Source of the DNA: Stromatinia cepivora | Lineage: Eukaryota > Ascomycota > Leotiomycetes > Helotiales > Sclerotiniaceae | DNA: 64,000 nt | NCBI GenBank assembly: GCA_014898415.1 | Contig: RCTD01000003.1 | Location: 496,001-560,000 of the forward strand | Direction of reading: 5' to 3' | In this document: positions 54,401 through 64,000 of the stretch, piece by piece | Numbering within the stretch: position 1 is the first letter of the stretch | How the letters are laid out: each line of letters opens with the position of its first letter | Translations under genes and position numbers: made by a program | The notes under the pieces: model-generated | What the model saw: only the letters and a program-made list of their open reading frames with translations | Told to the model about the DNA's origin: nothing | Database searches by the model: none

Positions 54401-55200
54401 CAATTGATAAAACAAATTATTTTTATATTTTATTACAAATCAATCGATACTCAAATTCAAGTACAATTATATCTTTATTATATATATCGATATTATAGTC
54501 TCTTTGATATTATAATATTGGATTATAGTTCTTAATTTATATTACAATTCTAAAAAAAATTCAATCAAATCCTAAAAACCAATCTCAAACTATCCATTGT
54601 TCACCATCCCCAAATCGATAATCAAACTAAAATCTATAATCAGTACCTTTAATAGCAATTAAAACCGTTTGTTAATTATTATCAAAACAATTGATCAGAA
54701 TTCCTATCTATAATAAATTACACATAATTTATTCTTTTATATAACTCTTTAGAAAAACTTACACCCTATAAAACCTTATACAGGTATACACCAAAATATA
54801 TATAAAAATAAAAGGAAAACATTAGTAAACCAATAGATAATATAAATATATATAATATCTATATATATATAGAATATAATAGATTAACTTTTGTATAAAC
54901 AAAAAAAGACTTATTACATACCCAAATCAAGATATCGAAATCTATAAATACTTATCAATATAAAATCGATTTCGATATTGGAGATTATATATAACTCAAT
55001 ATAAAAAGTTACTCTATCTAGAAATTATTCAAGAAACTGGATTTCTTAATTCAAAGAAGATTCAAGATCATTAATTGATCTAAAAGCTTTTTCAAATTCG
55101 AATTCCCAATTATAATGAAAATTCATTTTGTTTTCCCTCCAGATTGATTATACAAGATATATAACGATTTTCTTTCTGATTAGATATTCGAATTATTTTT
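51482..55200 (+). pseudogene. Gypsy Pol remnant (copy C): PR-RT-RNaseH-IN
   Basis: Largely in one reading frame interrupted by many stops. Protease motif FIDFGANGF at about 51,551-51,577, where the family D-S-G-A is read D-F-G-A (TCT to TTT). RT: NLNKGFIEFNQAFYIAPVLF at about 52,600, then FYIDFRLLNSL, and the active site as YFDNILIY at 52,988-53,011 (family YLDD). The RT thumb/RNase H joint has KYLGFIIFIKGVEINPEKI. The integrase zinc region has NKTIDNLLIFKIQ and LRIYLIRKTYNSVFIVYFST (53,930-54,193). The C-terminal domain has KIHFVFPPD at about 55,110, corresponding to the family 'IHPVFHxxL'. Inactive. Confidence 0.85.
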
Positions 55201-56178
55201 GTTTATTAATATAATTGATAATTCGGAATAGAAAATAGAAAAGATTTTAATAATAAAGAAAATACAAAAAACCCTATTATACAAAGTTTTATAATTTAAT
55301 AATAATATCAATCTTACCTAATATCCTATTTCCGATCTTAAAATATCATTGCACCTTCTACATGATTTTCATTTAGCCAATCCAACATTACCTGATCTTT
55401 TTAATTGATTAATTGATTAGATAAAGCTTTATAAAAGCAAAAAGAATAATTATAATTATATAAATAACGATTCACCCATAAAATCAAGGGAAAGAAAAGT
55501 ATTCTTCAATATAATAGATTAGATATTATGATTTTATAATGATATATACGTATACAATTGTAAAAGGATCAAAAACCTATACAAATTCGAGGGAATTTGA
55601 TTATATATATATATAGCCCGAACTCTATATAATAGACGAGTTGTCATTACCAAGATAATATAAAGGCAATATATTTCAAAAACTCATATCTATAATCATT
55701 TCAAAAATTATATAAAAGGAAGCTTGAATATAATAAAAACGAAATATAATATCACCCCTATCGATTTCGTTCAATTTGATTGATTTAATCAATTTGGTTA
55801 ATTAACTTAATCGATTTCGGAATTGACCATATTAACCATCCATCATTATTATACCATAATTCAATCTCTTTTCCTTTTCTATTAAAGCTTTTTCTTTTCA
55901 AAGATTCCTTAAATCAAGGAAAATACAAATCAATATTAATTTAATCAATTGATGAACGATTTGATCGATTTGATCAATTTATTCATCATTTTGATCAATT
56001 TGGTCGATTAATTTGATCAATTTGATCAATTTCCATTAAATTGATCAAATCAATTAAAATGATCAATCTAATTGATTTAAAACTCATAAACCTTCACAAA
56101 ACCTGATTTCTGATGAAATAGTAATAGAATAGAAGAATGAAACGCTTAAAAACGAGTTTTTCCGAAAGGGGGAGGTAG

Positions 56179-56460
56179 TATTACGAATCGTGAATTACAG
56201 AAGGCTAATTATATAATATTTTTTATTTCCTATATCAATTTATGAGTTGATCATTTGTACGTATATATTACGAATTATACAATTTAGTATAATAAAATAG
56301 TAACCCTAATAACGCTTACACATAATCCTGCAATCTATAAATAGGTATTTGTGTATATATATTTAGTCGCTTTTTATAAGCTATAATTCTTCAATTGTAG
56401 ATTCTAAAGAATATAATTGACCCTGTTTATTCAGCTCTACTACGGCTTTTGTGCGTCACA
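56179..56460 (+). repeat. Gypsy copy C 3' LTR
   Basis: 282 bp from tattacgaatcgtgaatt to cttttgtgcgtcaca. Confidence 0.9.
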
Positions 56461-58695
56461 GATTTTCTATTTGCAAAAGGATAATTGAGTAACGAAGAAA
56501 TTATTCGAATAGGAAATAGTATAGGGTCTTTCTTTAAGTTATTCGAAATGTTAATTGAAGCAATCAAATTTCGTTCGAATCTTTGATAATTAAAGTCTAT
56601 CTAAAATAATATTATAACTCCTTAATTCAATAATAAAGAAAAGAACAAAGGATTGTTTATAATCATCGATCATTAAATTAAAGAATATAAAATGAATAAT
56701 GATATAGTCTTGTATATTATTATACCCTTTAATTTTAATTGAAACTTTAAACAATATAATTCTTAATTTGAATATAGGAAATAAACAAATAAAGAATATA
56801 ATATTAATAAAAACGAATTTATTTGCTTCAGAGTTAATAAATACTTTTGATCGATAAGTATAATCATTTTTCGAAAAATTATAGGGAAAAATGAATGCTT
56901 TTCTTTTTATAAGCTTTATTAAATCAAAAAATCTTATATCTTATATAGCACTTAAAATAGAAATGGAATTTAAATGTTTGGTTTTAAACGCTTTTCTTTT
57001 TCTAAATAGGTATTCTGTATAGCTTTAATTATAGTTTCTGGATTGAAATCTTCTTCAATATCTCGATATTCTTCGAATTCTTTTGCTTTTTTTTGTATTA
57101 TCTCGATTTCATTGAAGTTATTAATACAAAGCGTCGATGTATATACTATTCCAGGAAAGAAAGAGAACGATAAGTATTTGAAGTTCGAATAATTATTGGA
57201 TGTAATAAGATTAATATATTTGGAAAGGGTATTCTGAAATAGAAATGATTTTAGAAATATAAAGATTCCAAAATTAGAATTGTTAGAATTTTGAGAGAGT
57301 TGTAAGAGATTTATAATAATTATTGGTTTATAAATAATTATAAAGGTATTTTATTTAATATAATATTGATTTCGTTTTTATAATAAAATTTTATTTTGAT
57401 TTATTTTAATAAATATATTTGTGAATTCTTTTATAATTTTATAATCCTTGATAAATATTATTATTATTTACAAAAGAAAATCGGAAATCTTTTATTCGAA
57501 ATCTTTGAATAAAATTTTATCATTGATAATCTCTATTTAAATAACAAGTAATCTGAATTTCTTATATTATTCTAAGAAATTATTATATCGAATTATATTA
57601 AATATAATCTATATCTTATATTAAAAACAAATATCATTGATTTCGATTAGGTTTTAATAAATCATTGCAAATTGTTCAATTAATTCGAATATTGTGAATT
57701 AAGGCATTTGTATATAAAAAGTATAATAATATATTTATACTTTTGATTCGATTTAATTGATTATATATATACAGTATTGTATTTTATTCTTAAATAATAT
57801 AATATATAATTCGAATTATTCTATAATTAATAATTATTGTAAACTAATTTTAAATTCAATATTATCATTAAATTTAGTAATAAGATTTATAGGTTTTGAT
57901 ATATATATATTTTATTGTGAACTATAATTAATATAGGAATACAATCTTAACCGATTAGATCAGCTTTTTGAATAAAGAGACTTTTGATTATTAAATGAAT
58001 CATCACTTCCTAAAGGGGAAGGAGAATCATTGGAGGGCTCCGAATAATCAAATCATTTGATCAAAGTTTTCTTCCTTTGATTTTGGGATCTTCGAATTTG
58101 TTTAAATGAAAGTTCTTGAATTTTGATTAAAGGAATAAAGGGAATCCTAAATATTGTTATTGATCTGAATACCTATATAAATATCATTTAGGGTTTAGAA
58201 AGAGATTACATTATTATAGAATTCATTGTTACTATAGTTTTCAATTATCGATTCTTTTTTTTTCAAATTTATAATTATTATATAAAGATCTTATAATTGT
58301 AATAATTATTCGGGAAAAACAATTGAACTATTAAGAACATTAGTTTTATATATTGGAATCTTTTTTTTATTAATCTTTTTTCTTTCAATAATAATATTAT
58401 CTAATTCTATATTTATATTTTCTTCAAGGATTTGTTGAAATAATTGAAGAGAAAAAGATAACTTCTCAGAATAGATTTTCGAAGGATCGGGATGTATAAA
58501 AAGAGAAGTTTATTATATTATAAAAATGATGATATACTTTTAAAGATATTTATATCTTTATCGATTAGATTGGAATAGATCTTTTTTTTTTGGATATAAT
58601 ATTTATAAAAGTTCATTTAAAAAGATATTATTAAAATGAAATATTATTTAGGAAACCATTAGATAACCGGATGTTTGTAAATAAGTTGTAGATAA

Positions 58696-58977
58696 TATAA
58701 CGTATAAAAGCTGTAATAAAGTTGAATAAATAGGATCAATTATATTCTTTAAAATCTACAACTGAAAAATTATAGCTCATAAAGAACAATTAGATATATA
58801 TACACAAATACTTATTCATAGACTACAGGGCTATACATATGTATTATTAGAGTCATCATTTTACTATATTAAATTGTATGATTTGTAATGCATGTATACG
58901 GACGATCAGCCCATAAATTGATATGGGAGATAAGGGGTATCACGTGATTAGCCTCCTGTGGTTCACGATTCGTGACA
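58696..58977 (-). repeat. Gypsy copy A 5' LTR
   Basis: 282-bp LTR partner of 25,443-25,724; it begins tataacgtataaaagctg (RIP-type change from tgtgacgcac) and ends gattcgtgaca. Confidence 0.9.
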
Positions 58978-59734
58978 ATTTTGAATGATTTTTATTAGAA
59001 AATTGAAAATTTATAATACTCTATCCGTTTGGTTTTCACTATATAAATTTTCAACCAACGTGACGATATCATTGGTTAATGCCTCTGTTTGTAAAGCAAG
59101 CACGATTATTTTTAATATGTTTTATAATACTTTCTTTATTAATCTTTATAAACGCTCGGGACTTTTTCTATCAAATTTTATCCCTGTTTAAAACTTTTAT
59201 ATAGGACTCGATAAAATCGGTATCATAATCTCTTATAAGTAAAAATCCCTTATAAATTGAAAAACATCATACAAAATCGATATGATTGAAAAATTTGTTC
59301 TTTATAAAGAGTTATCCCTTATAATGTAGTCTCTTATAGCCAGGTTCTACTGTACAATGCAGTCTTTACAAGACTCCCTCCAGCCTTAACCCATTAGACC
59401 ATCTCAGATTTTGATCCCGCTCTGCAGATACCGAGCCGTACATTCCCTATCATCCGGCCGGGAACTTCCTCCATTCCCAAGATCTCAAAAAAAGCAAAAC
59501 ATCCATCCACACACACAGTATCCAGTCACCCATCAAATCACTTACCACCACCAATAAAGGTTAAGCGATTCAAGCGTAAAAAATTCCGCTCAGGGATAAG
59601 TAGACTGAACGACTGGGGTTTCAAATTATCACTTAATGTTTCTAGATTTAATTGAGATCATATGATTGGATGATATTGCGCGAACGGAGACCCCTGAGAC
59701 TTACGGGGGAGGGGGGAAGTATTATAAGATACGT

Positions 59735-60125
59735 CAAAAAATGACTGTGCTTATTCTACAAACAGGGGCTTTGATTAATTATATTATTATATTGGTTGAA
59801 AATTTATATAATGAAATTTAAATGATTAAAGTCTTGTAAATTATCGGCTTTCTAATAGAAATTATTTAAAATCCTTTTAAAAAAAATATTATTTAAGAAT
59901 TTATCTAAAAGCTATTTAGAATTTATAAAAATATTTAAAATCTTCACAAGTTTTAAAATTATAAAATTATTGAAATTTTATCAAAATCTTTTAAATTCGA
60001 AATTTTGAGAGGGGAATAGTTCGATATCTATTTGAGTTTTTTAAAGCAATATAAAAAGATAGAAAAATAATAATATATAAATCAAAAATATCTTATATTA
60101 TTTACCCTTTCAACCTCTATACTCA
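59735..60125 (-). mobile_element. Partial copy of the pogo-like element (right flank, inverted)
   Basis: Reverse complement of the same interior as 23,830-24,260. Landmarks read in reverse are tgtgcttattctacaaacagg, then aaaattataaaattattgaaa and atcttatattatttaccc. Ends are approximate and no terminal repeats were found. Confidence 0.65.
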
Positions 60126-60858
60126 CTTGAGGCTGGTAAGGTAGTTTATTAATGTGATGATGATGAAGGATGACATATTAGTAGATCATGACTTTGCAAT
60201 TTGTGTTGGTTTTATATATCGGAATTGTGCTTGTTAATATGATCCAATTAACTAGTATGCTATTAGTGACCTGTAGGGAATGCTTCTCTTCTTTCAAGGA
60301 TTATAGACATTTCTCTAGGCTTTGTACGATGGATGCGTGGTATGAGGGGAATAACATCAAGCCGCAAAATAACGCGCTAACCCCTCCTCATCGTCTCCTC
60401 CTCTTTTAACACACAGGTATATTCTACTTAATATACTACTCGGTAACCTAATCCAATCTCCGCGGTCCAATAACCTTAGAACCCATACCCTCGTTTCTCC
60501 ATCAAGTCTTCGAGAGATCAACCGATCAAGCATATCACACCATAAGCAATCTGCTATTTCGCCTCTTTCCCTTACCATCCTCCCACCTCATCTCATCCAA
60601 ACGCCAAGCCAATCCTTACCATACGCATCTACTCCGTATTCCCCTTTCCGAAGCAAACAAGGTATGATAAGAACCCAGTACCCGGATACCTATCATAATA
60701 TACATATACTATTGATGCATCAGGGTGACATCAACCATACTTTTCATAATATCAGCTCAAAATAAACACGCCTGATATTCATTACCGTTCTTTATCGAGA
60801 GTCTTTCATTATTTACTGCCATATTATTCTTCACCACCATATCATTACCAAAAATCAT
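60126..60858. other. Intergenic, no gene recognised
   Basis: Return to normal base composition right of the island. Frames at 60,188-60,409 (+) and 60,357-60,578 (-) have no recognisable family. Confidence 0.5.
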
Positions 60859-60915
60859 CCACCACCATTTATTCACCACCACCATTTATTCACCACCACC
60901 ATTCATTCACCACCC
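60859..60915. repeat. 17-bp tandem repeat
   Basis: About three copies of caccaccaccatttatt, the last with one change (attcatt). Noncoding. Confidence 0.8.
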
Positions 60916-60998
60916 CATTCTCTTTACCCTATTCAATATCAAGCCGATCCTACATCTACATGTACATATACATACATATGCAAGAGCTAAATCACCTC

Positions 60999-61150
60999 AA
61001 TAACCTAAATAACCTAAATAACCTAAATAACCTAAATAACCTAAATAACCTAAATAACCTAAATAACCTAAATAACCTAAATAACCTAAATAACCTAAAT
61101 AACCTAAATAACCTAAATAACCTAAATAACCTAAATAACCTAAATAACCT
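60999..61150. repeat. 9-bp minisatellite, about 17 copies
   Basis: Near-perfect tandem array of aataaccta over about 152 bp. Nine bases keep all six frames open, so long leucine/asparagine or phenylalanine/arginine repeat frames appear on both strands; they are by-products of the period. Confidence 0.95.
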
Positions 61151-61195
61151 CCCCCATACGGAGTACACATAACGTTCCATCCGGACTTCATTCTC

Positions 61196-61381
61196 ACCGT
61201 ATAAACTCAACAACTTCAGGTTAATTATTATTTCCTATTTCCGAATGAAAGAATCAATAAAGTGGATTAGAAAATTTCAATTTATCAATCCACTTTTATA
61301 ATCCATCCAATCATATACCCATAACATAACCTTATTCTGAAAAGGGTTTAGTCTGATATGAAGTTGTTGAGTTTATACGGT
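61196..61381. repeat. 186-bp unit with perfect 23-bp terminal inverted repeats
   Basis: The left arm at 61,196-61,218 begins accgtataaactcaacaa. The right arm at 61,359-61,381 is its exact reverse complement and ends tgagtttatacggt. Between them a second, smaller inverted repeat (aaagtggatt at 61,259 and aatccacttt at 61,287, 18-base loop) is nested. No target duplication visible. It could be a MITE or a structured transcript. Confidence 0.8.
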
Positions 61382-62465
61382 AGATCCCCTCTAAAACCCC
61401 CATCCCTTCCTCACGCATCACTTTTCATACATCACTTCCTCACTTCTTCACCACTATACCTTCCCAGCATCAGCACCAGCACCAACACCACTATCGATAT
61501 CGATATCGATATCCTCAACAAGCCATCACCTCAACAACCTACCTATTCGACCCAACCCCAAACCCAACCCAGCCCAGCTTCCTACTCCAAGCTCGAACCC
61601 CGCCGTACTCACAAAACACCTCCCAGACATTTCAAGATCTATCCACCTATCTATCATCCATGCATCCATACATAGCATATTCTACCTCAATTCCATCCCA
61701 GACCCCCTTCAATTCACCCCCAGATTCAACCCCAGCCCCGCACAAGTACATACAAATTACATCTCTTCAAATCACTTTCCCTTCCCCCCTCCCCCAATCA
61801 TCAATCCCTCATCTCATCCTTGCTTTAAATCTGAATACTTCTATATATATACTTCGTATCATCGCATCATCATATACTCTCCACACCCTACACACCTATC
61901 ACCCATCACTGTACTCCAATTCCATAAGCTATATAAACCCCGTAGTATACAATTCCATAAGTCATATACTAATCATACACCCTACAACACAACGGCATAC
62001 GTTACGGATTTTTAAGTTGGATTATTGTGTGTATGAAACGTTGACGAAATACACAAAAACACACATCATCAAAATTAACACCCGTTCAAAAATATAATAG
62101 ATGATTCACAGATACAGACACAGTAAGACAGTATCTTCAAATACGTCTAAGATTCCCGTATAATCCAAGGTACCTTGGAACCGATCTACCTATCACCTAC
62201 CATAAAGTGTATAAATTCTGCGCAAGCGCAAGCATTCTTTATGTAGATAATGTAGATAAACGTAGCTAATAACGCACCTATTCATCCCATCAATAAGCCA
62301 GCGCGCTGTAATAATCCTATGAACGCACTTTGCCTTGCCTTACTATCTCTAATTCACTTTCAATTCACCCGTCAACCGAAACCCTCTATGTATTTCCCCA
62401 CCGTGACCACACCCTTCATCTTCTCCTCCCACTCTATTCCTATCACCCCATAATCCCCCTCCATC
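61382..62465. other. Intergenic, C/T/A-rich, no gene recognised
   Basis: Open frames at 61,358-61,675 and 61,660-62,097 (+) are Ser/Pro/Thr/Ile-rich and reflect composition; no family pattern. A gatatc repeat (atcgatatcgatatcgatat) lies at about 61,493-61,515. Confidence 0.5.
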
Positions 62466-64000
62466 TTAGTTATCAAAAAGTCCCGCCACCCCCTCCAAAT
62501 CATCAATCTCACTCTTAATCTTCTTGTCTCCTTCAACCGGTCCCCTCATAAATGCCTCTTGCATCTTACTCCTCTCCTTCCTCACTACACTCGCACTCTT
62601 CGAGATTCTCCCCTGTTCACTAATACTAACGCCCTTTAAATCCTTCAACAAATCCAATACCAGCGCTCTTTGGCTTCTCTGTTGACCTCCATGTCTTCCC
62701 AATGTTTCGATGCATTTATCTACTGCTTTTTCCTGAATACCAGGTAAACTGAGGAGGATTTGTTTTGGAGTTCCTGTAGCTGGTGCGTAATAAACTAAAA
62801 TCGATGCAATTAAATGAGCAAGATCTTTTTGTAATTCTACGAAATAGGGTTCGTTTAGGGATGAGATAGCAGCTTTAAGAACTTCGGTACTGATAAATTC
62901 TCGAATGGAGGAAGCGAGGGGCGATTCGTTACCCGAAGCAAATTCAGGGACGATTGATCGGAACACGCGGAGGACAACACTACAGCAACGGGTATCTCGC
63001 ATCCGGACTGCATGAGTAAGGAAAAGTAGAAGAGATTCTAGAATGGCCGATGATGTGAGGCAAAATGTTCTCATGCTTGGATATGCGTTAGCTTGGCTTT
63101 GAACAAAGGTCGAAGCCTCTTTGGCTGACCTTGGCGCAGGCGCGCTTCCAATATCTGTAAAGTGTTAGCTCTGGTGACACAAGTGAAGGTCATTGATAAT
63201 ATACTTGGTCGTGCTGGATCGAGAAATCCAGCAATCATCATGACAGACGTATATGTCAATTGTCGCAATATGCTCTCTTCCTTCATCTCCTCAGTCAAAG
63301 TGTCTTCATCTGCAGGAACCACCTCTTTATGAGAAAGTCTTTCCCATTCGGAACTGCATTTAGCATCCATTTGAGTGAAGCAAGAGGCCAATATCGGAGG
63401 TACGAAATGAGATCGAACTTCAACGGGACAATCATCCACCATAAGTCTCACAACATTCAACAACGCAATAAGTTGATGTGAAGACAGGCAATGCGCATCC
63501 GCAAATAGAGCATGTGCAAGAGGCCCAGGAAGTTCGGTAAATCCATAGAAGTCGACGTCCAAACGACTCATGCAATAAAGTATTGAGTAACAAGACTCTC
63601 TCACGGTACGAATTGAGCCTCGTATAGATGATGCAAGACCTTCCATGGTAGATTTGGTACCAGTGACCCTAGCGTAGAAGTCGTCTTTGCTCCCAACAGA
63701 AATTCCAGCTTGCCAGAAGCGGTCTGTCAAAATGCGACTAACAATAGGTGCCATTTCTGGAGGAAGTTCGTTCCAATTCGCGGGGTTATGGAAAGCATGA
63801 GCGTGACTTGAAGGATTAGCAAAAACATTCGATGAAGAGAAATTTTAACCTACCTTAGATACTTGAGAAGATTTGGTAGTATGATAGGCAATGCATTCCG
63901 CCATAAAGTGCAAGAAACTTTATACGCGGGGTCTTCTTTGTCCAGTTTCTCTGTTGAGCAACCTAGATATGATTTTGTAGTTCTCAACGGTAACGCCTGG
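62466..64000 (-). CDS. MSN5: Exportin-5/Msn5-type karyopherin, C-terminal part (5' end outside window)
   Basis: Importin-beta family nuclear export receptor; Msn5 exports phosphorylated regulators and exportin-5 carries tRNA, dsRNA or proteins with RanGTP. Three exons visible: from the edge to 63854, 63806-63205 and 63154-62466, with introns of 47 bp (GTAGGT) and 50 bp (GTATAT, GCTAAC branch). About 478 residues are read. HEAT-type helices include KVSCTLWRNALPIILPNLLKY, GLASSIRGSIRTVRESCYSI and FYGFTELPGPLAHALFADAH, a block I associate with the fungal exportin-5 group. The second exon ends DPARPN and joins IGSAPAP. The C-terminus has ALVLDLLKDLKGVSISEQGR, then a basic segment and the acidic end EIDDLEGVAGLFDN. 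Both splice joins keep phase. The family is clear to me; Msn5 rather than another exportin is by recall. Confidence 0.78.

Larger units (their letters stand above)
49418..56460 (+). mobile_element. Ty3/gypsy LTR retrotransposon copy C, plus strand, inserted in copy A
   Basis: 7,043 bp with the perfect 5-bp duplication gattt (49,413-49,417 and 56,461-56,465); the joined flank matches the continuous atcaatcttttatttg near 31,690 of copy B. 282-bp LTRs; polypurine tract ccgaaagggggaggtag just left of the 3' LTR. Pol remnants are read in order on the plus strand: protease, RT, RNase H, integrase zinc region, C-terminal domain, which is the gypsy order. It lies in the opposite orientation to copies A and B. 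Confidence 0.93.
25443..58977 (-). mobile_element. Outer Ty3/gypsy LTR retrotransposon (copy A), minus strand, carrying five nested insertions
   Basis: Flanked by the 5-bp duplication atttt (25,438-25,442 and 58,978-58,982). Ends are tgtgacgcac... and ...cgtgaca on the plus strand. The 282-bp LTRs lie at 25,443-25,724 and 58,696-58,977. Subtracting the five insertions with one target duplication each leaves 7,034 bp, matching the other two family members (7,023 and 7,043 bp). Reverse transcriptase remnants are on the minus strand at about 44,198-44,641. All frames are broken by stops. Confidence 0.9.
24988..59352 (+). mobile_element. 825-bp pogo/Tc1-mariner type non-autonomous DNA element, split by nested insertions
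   Basis: The left end reads cagtagaacctgattataaa and the right end is its inverted counterpart (ttatagccaggttctactg), the CAGTAGAACCT terminus typical of pogo-type elements. Both ends are flanked by a TA target duplication (24,986-24,987 and 59,353-59,354). Removing the gypsy insertion 25,443-58,977 plus one copy of its 5-bp duplication leaves 825 bp, too short for a transposase, so this is a MITE-like derivative. The joined halves match the uninterrupted copy at 23,830-24,260, which confirms the reconstruction. Strand is arbitrary. Confidence 0.85.

Noticed and set aside
60999..61150. Possible interstitial telomere
   Set aside because: Unit is aataaccta (complement taggttatt), not TTAGGG; no capping pattern.
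60859..61150. CRISPR-like array
   Set aside because: Repeats are contiguous with no spacers and the genome is eukaryotic.
60960..61213. Leu/Asn, Leu/Phe/Arg and Tyr/Leu/Gly repeat frames on both strands
   Set aside because: By-products of the 9-bp minisatellite, open in several frames at once.
61358..62097. Two overlapping-type plus-strand frames (105 and 145 residues)
   Set aside because: First begins inside the 23-bp inverted repeat; both are Ser/Pro/Ile/Thr-rich with no family pattern or splice support.

Overview
The window is nuclear DNA of a filamentous ascomycete. Short introns (47-115 bp), CTAAC/CTAAT branch points and gene content point to a leotiomycete, most likely a Sclerotiniaceae fungus of the Botrytis/Sclerotinia type. 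The genus is an inference from overall gene character, not from a search.

Left arm (1-23,600), normal base composition, from left to right: SKI3 (-), a GH5 glycolipid beta-glucosidase (+), the Fus3/Kss1-type MAP kinase known as Pmk1/BMP1 (+), RMI1 (-), SEC24 (-), a small single-pass membrane protein (+), and a Zn2Cys6 transcription factor (-). SKI3/GH5 and SEC24/membrane protein are divergent pairs with short shared promoters. MAPK and RMI1 converge. A gap of about 3.7 kb with no recognisable gene lies upstream of the MAPK.

Centre (about 23.6-60.1 kb) is an extremely AT-rich, repeat-induced-point-mutation (RIP) type island that resolves completely into nested transposons. An 825-bp pogo-like DNA element (24,988-59,352, TA target duplication) is split by a minus-strand Ty3/gypsy element (25,443-58,977, duplication atttt). 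That gypsy element was hit by five later insertions: a second gypsy copy (27,186-34,208), a Ty1/copia element (35,502-43,789), a Fot1/pogo transposon (44,786-46,637), a 2.3-kb non-autonomous LTR element full of tandem repeats (46,757-49,029), and a third gypsy copy on the plus strand (49,418-56,460). Each insertion has matching terminal sequences and a target duplication. Removing the insertions leaves a 7,034-bp outer gypsy element, in agreement with 7,023 and 7,043 bp for the other two copies. All coding capacity inside the island is broken by stops, and the gypsy polymerase active sites are mutated. Partial copies of the same pogo-like element sit on both sides of the island in opposite orientation.

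Right arm (60.1-64.0 kb): gene-poor, simple-repeat-rich DNA with a 17-bp repeat, a 9-bp minisatellite of about 17 copies and a 186-bp inverted-repeat unit. It is followed by the C-terminal part of an exportin-5/Msn5-type karyopherin (-), which runs off the window edge.

No tRNA, rRNA, CRISPR or biosynthetic cluster was seen. The most notable content is the fully decodable transposon nest and, within it, the satellite-filled non-autonomous LTR element.
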